A stretch of DNA of 64,000 bases. Source: Exiguobacterium sp. s193 (GTDB taxonomy: Bacteria; Bacillota; Bacilli; Exiguobacteriales; Exiguobacteriaceae). The notes under the pieces were generated by a model, which saw only the letters and a program-made list of their open reading frames with translations, was not told the origin of the DNA and made no database searches. The position numbers and the translations under genes are program-made. Shown in pieces: positions 1-7,852 of the stretch. How positions within the stretch are numbered: the stretch's first letter is position 1; every line of letters starts with the position of its first letter. The DNA lies in the NCBI RefSeq assembly GCF_018618755.1, contig NZ_JACSMR010000005.1:1-64000 (forward strand). The letters are read 5' to 3'.

Positions 1-22
1 TGGTAAGATGAACATAGCTCAT
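1..22 (-). CDS. 5' end of a gene leaving the window
   Basis: A GGAGG box at 30-34 (read on the minus strand) is followed by a 7-nt spacer and ATG at 20-22. Seven codons (M-S-Y-V-H-L-T) are visible before the window ends. It lies directly downstream of the two XRE-TPR regulators and in the same direction, so it could be their target or co-transcribed partner. Too little sequence is present to name a product. Confidence 0.55.
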
Positions 23-115
23 AACGAATCCTCCGTTGAATGTGGTGTGGTAGCTTTATTCTACACGAGGTCGTTATGGGTTTTTTGTGTTTTCAGTTAG
101 GTGTTGCACTTAATA

Positions 116-994
116 TTACAATTCGTCAAACGAAAAAAGTAAAAAAATTTTTTTCCCTCTATAAACAATTTCTTTGTACGTTTCGAGTTGCAGGGTGTGA
201 AAGAGTGTATAAGCAATCGTGTAATCTTGCTTTGCTAATGTTATATTCTCTAATATTTCATTGTAGTAACCGCGTTGATAATAAAAATGTGCAACAAATG
301 AAGAGTCGTTAAGCTTCAAACTATCTTGCAATCCCTTCTTCGTTAGGACCATTCCTTCTTCATACTTTTTATGAAATGTTAACAATTGTGCATGGTTGTA
401 ATAAATTTTCAACAAATGCCGTTTTAAGTCTTTTGTATCATATTCTAAACTTTCAAGCTCTAGATATACTTTTTCGGCTAAATGAAATTTACCGTTTTCA
501 GTATATAAATTTGAAATAGCCATCTTAATCCGTATAAAAATTTGTGGTGCTTCGTACCAAACATCTTCTTCGTTCGTCAAATTTATTAACAATGAAGATG
601 CTGATCGATAATCGATTCGATTCGTTTTAAATAATAACAGAATTTTAAAGTAAGATTTCAATAAGTAAATTGCTTTTGTATCACTTATTTTGATCTTTTC
701 TAGCTCTAATTGTAAAAATTCGTATTTTTGCTCTCGAAGTAATCGCGACAGTAAATTATCAATTTCTCGATAAGCTTCACTTTCAAAACGATCCTGAAAT
801 AATAAAGACATCGGTACACGGAGACGTTTAGCAATTTCCTGTAACAAATCAATCGTAGGAGAATTTCTACCGTTTTCAATCTTACTAATTTCCGCTTGAC
901 TGCAAATCCCGTCGCATAACTCTTTTTGTGTCATCTTCTTTTCTTTTCGTATCCGTTTGATTTGATTTCCAATTGAGAGGGGGAAGGAACTCAT
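116..994 (-). CDS. XRE-TPR transcriptional regulator, RRNPP/PlcR-like
   Basis: This 292-residue protein has an N-terminal XRE helix-turn-helix (about residues 7-62, with KKMTQKELCDG and AEISKIENGRNSPT) and then an all-helical C-terminal region of about 220 residues that reads like degenerate TPR repeats. The layout and length fit PlcR/NprR-type RRNPP regulators, which bind DNA through the HTH and a signalling peptide through the TPRs. Peptide control is inferred; no pheromone gene was found next to it. ATG is preceded by AAAGGA. It is a paralogue of the next gene upstream: the HTHs are nearly identical and the C-termini have diverged. The region is clearly richer in AT than the rest of the window. 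Confidence 0.8.
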   Translation of the reverse strand: MSSFPLSIGNQIKRIRKEKKMTQKELCDGICSQAEISKIENGRNSPTIDLLQEIAKRLRVPMSLLFQDRFESEAYREIDNLLSRLLREQKYEFLQLELEKIKISDTKAIYLLKSYFKILLLFKTNRIDYRSASSLLINLTNEEDVWYEAPQIFIRIKMAISNLYTENGKFHLAEKVYLELESLEYDTKDLKRHLLKIYYNHAQLLTFHKKYEEGMVLTKKGLQDSLKLNDSSFVAHFYYQRGYYNEILENITLAKQDYTIAYTLFHTLQLETYKEIVYRGKKIFLLFSFDEL

Positions 995-1042
995 TTAAGT
1001 TTCCTTTCTTCATGTTATTTGCACACTAATAAACTTCTTTTC

Positions 1043-1921
1043 TTATTTTAATGTAAAATAAAGAGACTCCAAAAGATATTCCTCTAATATTTTTTTGTAG
1101 GCTTCATTTTCTGTCACTATAAAAATGGCATACGCTTGTGTATAGGCTTCTTTAATCTTTTCGATTGATGCCTCTGTTTGTTCTAGTGCGTACGCTTTTT
1201 GGTAAAAGAAATGACCTAAGTAACTAGTATCTCGCAAATCGTTACTTTCTTTAATGACTTCGTTAGTTTTCTCGATTACAGACGAAAATCTCTTTAACTT
1301 AATCAAATTTCTAATGTAATTATATACAACTTTAAACCTAAGTTTTTTATATTCGTCTGTTACGTAGTCCAGTTTCAAGACTTCTTCATAAATAGTATTC
1401 GCATGGGTGTATTCTGTATTATTCGTATACTGTACAGCAATCGCCATCTGAATCCTGACGTAAATTAGAAAGTACTCTTGAATCACTTCTTGACCTTTAA
1501 TTAATTGTAGCAATTGCGAAATACATGTCCTGAAATCAATTTTTTGCAATTCAACTTCATTTACTAATCGATAATAAGCTAATAAAATCTGTATTTCTTG
1601 AGATAACTCTTCTTCTAAATAATTCTGTACAAGTTCAAGAATTTTTGTATGTTCTTGCGCACGCATCAGTTGCGTCATTTCAAAATCGATTCTTTGAAAT
1701 TTTTTCATCTGATCTACATCAACAAAAAAAAATGAGACTGGAATCCTCAATTTTTTCGCTATTTGTTGGAGGAGTTCAATTGTAGGTGAATTTTTACCAT
1801 TTTCCACCTTACTAATTTCTGCTTGACTACAAATGCCGTTACTTAATTCTTTTTGGGTCATTTTTTTCTCACGGCGAATTTTTTTTAATCGGTTGCCAAT
1901 CGTCATTTGTACAGAAGTCAT
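1043..1921 (-). CDS. XRE-TPR transcriptional regulator, paralogue of the neighbouring gene
   Basis: This protein also has 292 residues. Its XRE domain (about residues 7-62, KKMTQKELSNG and AEISKVENGKNSPT) differs at few positions from the downstream copy, while the helical TPR-like part (about 75-292) is strongly diverged. The 48-bp gap and shared direction suggest a tandem duplication transcribed together. The start ATG follows AAAGGAG with normal spacing. By family analogy the C-terminal half would sense an oligopeptide; the divergence would then mean different ligands bound to similar DNA sites. That is inference. Confidence 0.8.
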   Translation of the reverse strand: MTSVQMTIGNRLKKIRREKKMTQKELSNGICSQAEISKVENGKNSPTIELLQQIAKKLRIPVSFFFVDVDQMKKFQRIDFEMTQLMRAQEHTKILELVQNYLEEELSQEIQILLAYYRLVNEVELQKIDFRTCISQLLQLIKGQEVIQEYFLIYVRIQMAIAVQYTNNTEYTHANTIYEEVLKLDYVTDEYKKLRFKVVYNYIRNLIKLKRFSSVIEKTNEVIKESNDLRDTSYLGHFFYQKAYALEQTEASIEKIKEAYTQAYAIFIVTENEAYKKILEEYLLESLYFTLK

Positions 1922-1955
1922 AGACTTACTCCTTTAGCACAAGCTAGATGAATGA

Positions 1956-2003
1956 TAAAAAAAGCCCTCCGTCCAAGTGATGTTTACTTGTTACGGAAGA
2001 CTT
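1956..2003 (-). terminator. Rho-independent terminator after the tRNA
   Basis: On the minus strand, GTCTTCCGT (1993-2001) pairs with ACGGAGGGC (1964-1972) with G-U pairs, extended by CAAGT/ACTTG, and seven T follow. It lies just 3' of the tRNA gene. A T-run on the plus side makes it usable in both directions. Confidence 0.7.
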
Positions 2004-2015
2004 TTTTTATATTGA

Positions 2016-2086
2016 TGCTTCCGGCGAGAATCGAACTCGCACTGCAGCATTACCATTGCTGAGGTCTGCCATTAACCTACGGAAGC
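2016..2086 (-). tRNA. tRNA-Thr (anticodon GGT)
   Basis: A complete cloverleaf can be folded by hand: acceptor GCTTCCG (2080-2086) with CGGAAGC (2017-2023), a 4-bp D stem around a 7-nt D loop containing GG, anticodon stem CAGCA/TGCTG with loop ATGGTAA (2050-2056), variable loop CAGT, and T arm GCGAG-TTCGATT-CTCGC. Anticodon GGT reads ACC/ACT. G1-C72, C2-G71, G35 and U36 agree with known threonyl-tRNA synthetase identity elements. CCA is not encoded (TCA follows the discriminator A). It stands alone between two terminators. Confidence 0.9.
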
Positions 2087-2133
2087 CTATTCACTTCTGA
2101 TATTAGTATAGCGTAAGTAGGGCCCATCTTCAA

Positions 2134-2168
2134 TAAAAAAACTGACAGACGTTGACAAGTCTGCCAGC
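2134..2168 (-). terminator. Rho-independent terminator of the Cse60-like gene
   Basis: On the minus strand CTGGCAGAC pairs with GTCTGTCAG (plus-strand arms 2142-2150 and 2159-2167) and seven T follow. It lies about 20 bp after the stop codon of the small gene at 2190. Confidence 0.75.
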
Positions 2169-2189
2169 CCCACTCTTAATCCCCTATGT

Positions 2190-2396
2190 TTAAAGGACAG
2201 TTTTAGTTAATGAGTTATCGAACACGATTAGAACAGAATAATGTTCATCCGCTTTTGATGCGACGAATGTCGAGAATTTAAGTGTGATGATCGAGTTTGA
2301 ACCTACTCCGTTCTCCTCAAAGAAATGATTCATTCGTTCTTCTAGTTCTTCTGGCGCGCGTCCTACCAATACTTTTGAATGTAACATTTTATTCAC
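2190..2396 (-). CDS. small Cse60/DUF2758-like protein
   Basis: This 68-residue protein has no signal peptide or membrane segment. The pattern of an N-terminal beta strand (SKVLVGRAPEELEERMNHFFEE), then LKFST and a C-terminal strand YSVLIVFDNS, resembles the small Cse60 (DUF2758) family, annotated in Bacillus as SigE-controlled sporulation proteins of unknown biochemical role. The ATG has a GGGGTG box about 6 nt upstream. It is monocistronic, with its own terminator. Family assignment is by eye and moderate; a sporulation role should not be assumed here. Confidence 0.6.
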   Translation of the reverse strand: MNKMLHSKVLVGRAPEELEERMNHFFEENGVGSNSIITLKFSTFVASKADEHYSVLIVFDNSLTKTVL

Positions 2397-2536
2397 CCCG
2401 TCTATTTTTTGTGTACGATAATGCCTATTCCCAACTGACCGTTTTATAAAACCTTCAATTTTTCAACTTGCTGAAATCTAAGTCGTCCGCTAAGGTGAAC
2501 GTATACTACTTATATCTATGAAGGAGTCGAGACCTT

Positions 2537-3712
2537 ATGAAAGAACACATGTTTGATGAAATCATTGAAAAAAAATTGACGGGTTCTGTCAAATGGGACG
2601 GTTTAAAACAATTATATGGCTCGGATACATTGATTCCGATGTGGGTTGCGGATATGGACGTCCGTCCACCGGACTCCATCACGGAAGCCTTGACGAAACG
2701 TGTCGCAAGCGGTCATTTCGGCTACTCATTATTTGAGGAACGTGCGAAAAAGTCGATTCAGTCGTGGTTTTTAAAACGATATAACCAACAAATCGAACAA
2801 ACTTCCCTTCTCTACTCAAGTGGCGTCGTTTCTGCATTGGCGCATACTCTACTTGCACTGACGGATGAAGGTGACGAAGTAATCATCCAAACGCCTGTTT
2901 ATCCACCATTCCACCAAATCATTCACGCGAATCGTCGTCAATTGATTGAAAATCCACTTCGTCTGATTGGTGAACGGTATGAAATTGATTTTTTAGCACT
3001 TGAATCACAAATGAAAACGGCTAAGATGCTGATTTTATGTAGTCCCCATAATCCGACAGGTCGCGTATTTAATCAAGATGAGTTACAAACCATCGTCGAT
3101 TTAGCAAAGAAATACGATGTTTATTTACTATCTGACGAAATTCATGCCGATTTAGTTTTTTCTGGTCACACACATCATCCGATTCTAGAATTTCCCTATG
3201 AAAAGTCTATTCTCGTCAGCGCACCGTCTAAAACATTTAACATCCCGGGGCTCTACGCTTCCTATCTCATCGTTCCAAATGAAGAAATTCGGACAAAAAT
3301 CGAACAAGTCCAACAAGCTCATTTCGTTCATCCAAATGCCATCGCATCGACTGCCATCATCGCTGCATACGAAGATCCGATGAGCGAACGGTGGCTTAAA
3401 GATCTATTGGTTTATCTCGAACAAAATCGGGATCATGCCATTAAACGGATTCAGTCGGAAATGCCACTTTTAACGGTCGTCAAACCGGATGCGACCTTCT
3501 TACTTTGGGTTGATTTCGAGCAACTTGGATTGACGGATGAAGAGCGTGCGTCTTGGCTTGTCGAACAAGCATCCCTTGCCTTAACACATGGAAAACCGTT
3601 TGGAGAAAATGGTGTGACCTTTGAACGTCTCAACTTCGGGTGTCCACGTCGCCAGTTAGACGAAGCACTTGATCGACTTCACAGTGCCTACCTTGCACTA
3701 CCACTGGACTAA
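2537..3712 (+). CDS. patB: PatB/MalY-type cystathionine beta-lyase (PLP C-S lyase)
   Basis: This 391-residue fold-type I PLP enzyme of the MalY/PatB group cleaves cystathionine and other thioethers to a thiol, pyruvate and ammonia. Family landmarks are the start MFDEIIEKKLTGSVKWDG, MWVADMD near residue 37, CSPHNPTGR near 167, SDEIHADLVF near 205 and SAPSKTFNIPGL near 237, whose lysine would hold the cofactor. ATG is preceded by AAGGAG with an 11-nt spacer. It is followed by a strong terminator, so it is a single-gene unit. Substrate is not fixed by sequence; such enzymes also act on cysteine conjugates. Confidence 0.88.
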   Translation: MKEHMFDEIIEKKLTGSVKWDGLKQLYGSDTLIPMWVADMDVRPPDSITEALTKRVASGHFGYSLFEERAKKSIQSWFLKRYNQQIEQTSLLYSSGVVSALAHTLLALTDEGDEVIIQTPVYPPFHQIIHANRRQLIENPLRLIGERYEIDFLALESQMKTAKMLILCSPHNPTGRVFNQDELQTIVDLAKKYDVYLLSDEIHADLVFSGHTHHPILEFPYEKSILVSAPSKTFNIPGLYASYLIVPNEEIRTKIEQVQQAHFVHPNAIASTAIIAAYEDPMSERWLKDLLVYLEQNRDHAIKRIQSEMPLLTVVKPDATFLLWVDFEQLGLTDEERASWLVEQASLALTHGKPFGENGVTFERLNFGCPRRQLDEALDRLHSAYLALPLD

Positions 3713-3726
3713 CTTATTTTGTAGAC

Positions 3727-3758
3727 AGACTAGCAATTCGCTAGTCTATTTTTATTTT
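3727..3758 (+). terminator. Rho-independent terminator of patB
   Basis: AGACTAGC (3727-3734) pairs with GCTAGTCT (3740-3747) around a 5-nt loop and is followed by ATTTTTATTTT. Confidence 0.85.
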
Positions 3759-3852
3759 CCGGCATTATACATGAGTTCCGTATTTTTAAAAACACGAAAC
3801 TTAAATATAAACATTACATTCCCGTGACAAAATTCAGAAAATTAGAACTTTA

Positions 3853-3956
3853 ACAGGGACGAAAAGTGTCCCAACCCCTTGATAGACTAGGCTTGAAGCC
3901 GTTTTCTGTCCATTTGCAAAGACTTGCAATGTAGTTTTAGCCCCTGTAAGGTTGGG
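3853..3956 (+). promoter_or_regulatory. structured 5' leader of putP, class not identified
   Basis: The 326 bp between patB and putP hold no ORF but contain complementary segments in close order. ACAGGG (3853-3858) matches CCCTGT (3942-3947), and CCCAACC (3870-3876) matches GGTTGGG (3950-3956). Formed together these two helices would be a pseudoknot. A competing hairpin GGGAC/GTCCC (3856-3860 and 3868-3872) uses parts of both 5' strands, so the leader could switch. Between them are small hairpins GGCT-TGA-AGCC (3890-3900) and TTGCAA-AGAC-TTGCAA (3914-3929). No terminator follows, so control of translation or RNA stability is more likely. A sodium-sensing riboswitch is conceivable before a Na+ symporter but was not verified. 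Confidence 0.45.
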
Positions 3957-4038
3957 AACAAATAAGTCATCGGCGTTCACTTTTTAATTTTTATCGGAAC
4001 AGACAATGACAACTACATGCATGGGAGGATTTATTTTT

Positions 4039-5511
4039 ATGTCGCAAGAATGGATTTCAATTGGCTTGTATCTGCTTATGATGCTTGCTATCGGTTACAT
4101 CGCTTATAAGCGAACGACAAACACGGAAGACTACATGTTAGGTGGTCGTAACTTAGGACCGGGCGTAACAGCATTATCTGCTGGTGCTTCTGATATGAGT
4201 GGTTGGATGTTGATGGGGCTTCCTGGCGCCATGTATGCAACGGGTGTCTCAGCACTTTGGCTTGCATTAGGATTGCTGATTGGTTGTTACATCAACTATA
4301 TCGTCCTCGCTCCGCGTTTTCGTCTTTACACGGAAATGGCAAACGATTCAATTACGATTCCAGACTTTTTAGAGAATCGCTTTAAAGATACGTCACGTAT
4401 CTTACGGACGGTCTCGGCGATCGTCATCATCGTCTTCTTTACGTTCTATACTTCAGCCGGTATCGTATCGGGTGGTAAATTGTTCGAAAGTTCATTTGGC
4501 TTTGATTATCATTATGGTATGCTCTTGACGATTGCGGTCGTTGTCGCCTACACACTCTTTGGCGGTTTTCTCGCAGTCAGTTGGACCGACTTCGTCCAGG
4601 GTTGTATCATGTTCGTCGCCCTCATCCTCGTACCAATCGTCGCCTTGACGGATGTTGGTGGTGTTGACGGCGCATTCAATTATGCAGACAATTTAGACCC
4701 TACACTGTTTGACCCGTTCAAAGGGACGACTGTCCTCGGAATCATCGGATTCCTTGCTTGGGGACTTGGTTACTTCGGTCAACCCCATATCATTGTTCGT
4801 TTTATGGCAATTCGTTCTGTTAAGGACTTGAAAAAAGCCCGTCGTATCGGGATTGGTTGGATGTTCTTCTCAATTTTAGGTGCGATGTTGACAGGTCTTG
4901 TCGGGATTGCCTACTTTGAAGGACAAGGTAATGGACTCGGTGACCCAGAAACGGTCTTCATTCGTTTCGCTGATGTCTTGTTCCACCCGTATATCACTGG
5001 TTTCTTGATGGCGGCCATCTTGGCAGCAATCATGTCAACGATCTCTTCACAGTTACTCGTTACATCAAGTGCGCTGACGGAAGATTTCTATAAGACGTTC
5101 TTGCATAAAGAAGCGTCAGACAAACAGCTTGTTTTAATCGGGCGTGGCGCCGTCTTAGCCATCGCAGTGATTGGAACATTCCTTGCTTGGAACCCTTCGG
5201 CAACGATTCTTTCACTTGTCGGTTATGCATGGGCTGGTTTCGGTTCTGCATTTGGACCAATCATCTTGCTTTCACTTTACTGGAAACGGATGACGAAACA
5301 AGGGGCGCTCGCCGGTATTATCTCGGGTGCCGTCACCGTCATCTTATGGGTCCAACTCAACTTGAGTGATACACTTTACGAGATGGTTCCTGGGTTCTTC
5401 ACAAGTTTACTCTTTACTGTCATCGTCAGTCTTCTTACGAAGCAACCAGTGGATGCTGTAAAAGAAGAATTCAACGATATGGAAGAAGAATTAAAAGAAA
5501 TCACGCAATAA
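4039..5511 (+). CDS. putP: sodium/proline symporter PutP
   Basis: This 490-residue inner-membrane protein of the sodium:solute symporter (SSS) family has about 13 hydrophobic segments. Family signatures are EDYMLGGRNLGPGVTALSAGASDMSGW near residues 26-50, GQPHIIVRFMA near 250 and AAILAAIMSTISSQLLVTSSALTED near 325-350. It takes up proline with Na+ as nutrient or osmoprotectant. ATG 4039 is chosen because GGGAGG (4023-4028) lies 10 nt upstream; an in-frame ATG at 4006 precedes that box. Monocistronic, with a structured leader and its own terminator. OpuE-type osmoregulatory function is the alternative within the same family. Confidence 0.9.
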   Translation: MSQEWISIGLYLLMMLAIGYIAYKRTTNTEDYMLGGRNLGPGVTALSAGASDMSGWMLMGLPGAMYATGVSALWLALGLLIGCYINYIVLAPRFRLYTEMANDSITIPDFLENRFKDTSRILRTVSAIVIIVFFTFYTSAGIVSGGKLFESSFGFDYHYGMLLTIAVVVAYTLFGGFLAVSWTDFVQGCIMFVALILVPIVALTDVGGVDGAFNYADNLDPTLFDPFKGTTVLGIIGFLAWGLGYFGQPHIIVRFMAIRSVKDLKKARRIGIGWMFFSILGAMLTGLVGIAYFEGQGNGLGDPETVFIRFADVLFHPYITGFLMAAILAAIMSTISSQLLVTSSALTEDFYKTFLHKEASDKQLVLIGRGAVLAIAVIGTFLAWNPSATILSLVGYAWAGFGSAFGPIILLSLYWKRMTKQGALAGIISGAVTVILWVQLNLSDTLYEMVPGFFTSLLFTVIVSLLTKQPVDAVKEEFNDMEEELKEITQ

Positions 5512-5518
5512 ACACTAA

Positions 5519-5568
5519 AAAAATCTCCATCCTATTCAGTCGTCGACTGATGAGGGTGGAGATTTTTT
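5519..5568. terminator. bidirectional terminator between putP and the methyltransferase gene
   Basis: AATCTCCATCC pairs with GGGTGGAGATT, with an inner CAGTC/GACTG stem, and A/T runs on both sides. It serves two convergent genes. Confidence 0.85.
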
Positions 5569-5581
5569 CGCCGTACTCGGG

Positions 5582-6379
5582 TTACGTCAATTCAATCACA
5601 CCGTAATGAAGTTTCGATGACTTCCGTTTGATACGCTCAAAAGCAAATTGATTAAATAACTCACTCTCAAAATGAGCTTTTAAGACGATTCGTTTCCTTG
5701 CGACTCGTTTTGCTTCCCCAATCGCCTCTTCCGACAATACTTCATAGTCAGCAAGGGTGCGCAGGCCGTTCAAATGGATCGACTCCGTCACGGTCTTTTC
5801 AAACATTGGATCAAAATAGATGACATCGAACGAATCTGTGGGCAATGCCTTTAAATAATGGATGTGTTGTTCGTTCAGCACTTTAATTCGGCGCATCGCC
5901 TCATTAATCGGCTCATATCCTTCTTGCCAAGCAAGCAGTCCTTCACGAACGATGAGTGCCGTTTCTGCTTTACTCTCTAACGCTACGACTTGACCACTTG
6001 AGCCGACAGCATGACTCATGACGATTGCATCTGACCCTAAGCCTAACGTACAATCAAGGACTGCCATGCCTTCTTCTAAACGTGCAATCGCGATCAGTGG
6101 GTCGTAGCCCGTCGTGTCAAACTGCTTGATCCGAAAGACGGCACTTGACGGATGAAAGAAAAATGACGTTTCTTCCGCTAACGGATAATACTCAAGTCGT
6201 TGTTTGTCGACGACTAGCACCGGTAACTGATAGGTTTGCTGCAATGTATGGATGCTTATTTTTTTCCGTTCGACGAAATGAAAGCTTAATGCTTTCTCTT
6301 TCATCAATTGTTGTAAGCGTTGTTCCACATCAATCGTCGGTCTTAAACATGTCGTCAGTAACACGTTTTCTTTCTTCAC
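5582..6379 (-). CDS. class I SAM-dependent methyltransferase, YpiP/RsmJ-like
   Basis: This 265-residue cytosolic protein has a Rossmann methyltransferase core from about residue 100: motif I VLDCTLGLGSDAIVMSHA (about 108-125), acidic VALES (about 132), and FDVIYFDPMFE (about 183-193). The DPMF motif is close to the DPM(Y/F)P motif of RsmJ, a 16S rRNA m2G methyltransferase, and the whole resembles B. subtilis YpiP. Substrate is unknown. The start is GTG, with AGGAG 8-9 nt upstream. It follows the coiled-coil gene in the same direction, but a terminator hairpin lies between them. Confidence 0.75.
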   Translation of the reverse strand: MKKENVLLTTCLRPTIDVEQRLQQLMKEKALSFHFVERKKISIHTLQQTYQLPVLVVDKQRLEYYPLAEETSFFFHPSSAVFRIKQFDTTGYDPLIAIARLEEGMAVLDCTLGLGSDAIVMSHAVGSSGQVVALESKAETALIVREGLLAWQEGYEPINEAMRRIKVLNEQHIHYLKALPTDSFDVIYFDPMFEKTVTESIHLNGLRTLADYEVLSEEAIGEAKRVARKRIVLKAHFESELFNQFAFERIKRKSSKLHYGVIELT

Positions 6380-6394
6380 TTCGTTTCACTCCTA

Positions 6395-6431
6395 TAAAAA
6401 ATAAGCTAGCCGCGGCTAGCTTATTTTTTTT
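6395..6431. terminator. terminator overlapping the stop of the coiled-coil gene
   Basis: AATAAGCTAGCCG/CGGCTAGCTTATT (6400-6425) is a perfect palindromic stem with A/T runs on both sides. It overlaps the last codons of the minus-strand gene at 6421. Confidence 0.8.
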
Positions 6432-6735
6432 TCTTCAATAACCCTTCGATATCTTCGATGAGTGCTTTTTTAGAAATCAAATCTTCTTGTTTTTCTTGTT
6501 CCACTTTTGCGTCGACCGTTGTCCGTTGCAAGAGTGCTTGCAACGTTTCATCGATACTTGTTTTTAAGTGATCCCGGTCTTCTTTATTTAAAGCAACCTC
6601 TTGGCGGACATCGTCCCCTTGTTCATCTAAGTGACGTAACCGCTCAGTTAATTGTTTCGCCTCACGATTCAAATCAGCATATAAACGTTCGATTTGCTCA
6701 AGGCGTAACTTAATACCATCTCGTTCTGTGAACAT
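6421..6735 (-). CDS. small coiled-coil protein of unknown function
   Basis: The protein has 104 residues, almost wholly charged heptads (Leu/Ile at regular spacing, many Glu, Lys, Arg, Gln) ending in KKKK. There is no membrane segment or catalytic motif. The ATG at 6733-6735 is chosen because GGAAGGAGAT lies just upstream; a TTG six codons earlier would place that box inside the gene. It has its own terminator hairpin. I do not recognise a family. A structural or adaptor role would be a guess. Confidence 0.6.
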   Translation of the reverse strand: MFTERDGIKLRLEQIERLYADLNREAKQLTERLRHLDEQGDDVRQEVALNKEDRDHLKTSIDETLQALLQRTTVDAKVEQEKQEDLISKKALIEDIEGLLKKKK

Positions 6736-6876
6736 TCTTCCATCTCCTTCCAATACATATATGTCTACATCTTTACTTTACCATATTCAACGTCAAATGA
6801 TACAACCGCAATCCGTTTCTGACTATCACCTTCTATTTTTCTTTCGGACATGCAAAAACGATCCGTCGGCTATCTT

Positions 6877-6906
6877 TTGCTTTTTCATTCTTTTACTCGC
6901 TATAAT
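6877..6906 (+). promoter_or_regulatory. sigma-A promoter of the GNAT gene
   Basis: TTGCTT (6877-6882), 18-bp spacer, TATAAT (6901-6906), about 40 bp before the ATG at 6948 and its AGAGGAGG box. Confidence 0.6.
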
Positions 6907-6947
6907 GAACGAGCAGAGGTAATTGCTATCAGAGGAGGAATACCGTC

Positions 6948-7427
6948 ATGGATTTAAAACGTCGAACACTACGGCATGTAGATCAAGTGGAATTCGAACA
7001 TTTCGTAAAGTATGGCGAGTCGGCATACGGACTGACGAAACAAGAAATTCAAGGGTACGATCACGAGCTCGGAACCGAACGTGCCTTTGATTCAGAAGAA
7101 CATAGTTATGCAGAAGATTATTACTTTGATATACTCGTCGACACTCAACTTGTCGGTCGTGTCCTACTCTTAAAGATGGGGCATTATTTCCAACTCGATT
7201 TGATGGTCTTTGATGCTTATAGTGGGAATGGATATGGTACAGAAGCCGTTCAGTCGGCGTTGCGGACGTCGAATGTCCTCGATGTCTATGAAGTACGGGC
7301 ACGTGTTCTTCCTACGTCTCCCCATGAACGCTTTGCCCGAAAAATCTTCTTGTCTAATGATTTTCAAGAATCCGATGGTTACTTCGTTAAAGGACGCCGA
7401 AAACGCTACTCATTACAACGTTCTTAA
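6948..7427 (+). CDS. GNAT-family N-acetyltransferase
   Basis: This 159-residue protein has the GNAT core: a beta strand LVGRVLLLKM near residue 68, LDLMVFDAYSGNGYGTEAVQSAL near 83-105 with the acetyl-CoA loop G-N-G-Y-G-T, and a C-terminal region ending FVKGRRKRYSL typical of ribosomal-protein or amino-acid acetyltransferases. It would move an acetyl group from acetyl-CoA to an amine. The substrate is unknown. It is a single-gene unit whose downstream hairpin has been separated from a T-run by the repeat element that follows. Confidence 0.75.
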   Translation: MDLKRRTLRHVDQVEFEHFVKYGESAYGLTKQEIQGYDHELGTERAFDSEEHSYAEDYYFDILVDTQLVGRVLLLKMGHYFQLDLMVFDAYSGNGYGTEAVQSALRTSNVLDVYEVRARVLPTSPHERFARKIFLSNDFQESDGYFVKGRRKRYSLQRS

Positions 7428-7437
7428 TGACTGGACG

Positions 7438-7453
7438 GACGCCCCTTGGCGTC
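7438..7453 (+). repeat. hairpin flanking the repeat element on the left
   Basis: GACGCCCCTTGGCGTC can form a GACGCC/GGCGTC stem. It has no T-run. An almost identical hairpin lies on the other side of the repeat element at 7853-7869, which does have the T-run. The pair is either a duplicated target or two copies of one terminator hairpin. Confidence 0.65.
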
Positions 7454-7459
7454 ACAGGC

Positions 7460-7846
7460 TGTAGACAAAGTGCCATCGGGAGATCAAGCGTCTTTTTTCG
7501 TTGCTTTCCTCGGGCGAGGCGCAAGCCGTTGCTCCTTGATCCTCACGGACAAGAAGCAGTGTCTTGCCTACCTCTAAAAGTGCGTTAAAAACGCACTTTT
7601 CCCCGCAGGAGTCAACGAAACGTGACGCTTTTTAGGTAACACTATGACGGAACGCCAGTCATGCAGACGGTTTAGAGCGCAATCCGTCTCGAATCGCTTA
7701 GAACCGCGAAAAGCAATCGGTCGTGACCCTGCAGCTTTGCGTAGCGGCGAGACCGATTGCAGCTTTGAAGACGAGGCGAGACAGGGAAGCGCGACCGGAT
7801 TGTCTCTCGTTATCGCATATTCACGCTTCATAAGAGTTTGTCTACA
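7460..7846 (+). repeat. TIR-bounded structured repeat, copy 1
   Basis: This 387-bp element starts with TGTAGACAAA and ends with its exact reverse complement TTTGTCTACA. It matches 21556-21930 in inverted orientation over its whole length with few differences (by eye about 90% identity). Internal complementary pairs include CAATCGGTC/GACCGATTG, AGACGG/CCGTCT, ATGAC/GTCAT, GAGACA/TGTCTC and an 11-bp stem AAAAGTGCGTT/AACGCACTTTT. A block of about 13 bp near the left end is absent from copy 2. Open frames inside it are not preserved with starts and stops, so it is probably non-coding. It carries no transposase and resembles a MITE or a mobile structured-RNA element. Confidence 0.85.
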
Positions 7847-7852
7847 AGCTTT

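Noticed and set aside
75..112. Short GTG frame of 11 codons between the regulator and the edge gene, as a pheromone
   Set aside because: It has no ribosome-binding site and no secretion signal.
40..312. 90-codon plus-strand ORF at the left edge
   Set aside because: It is antisense to the XRE-TPR regulator gene and has no binding site or family resemblance.
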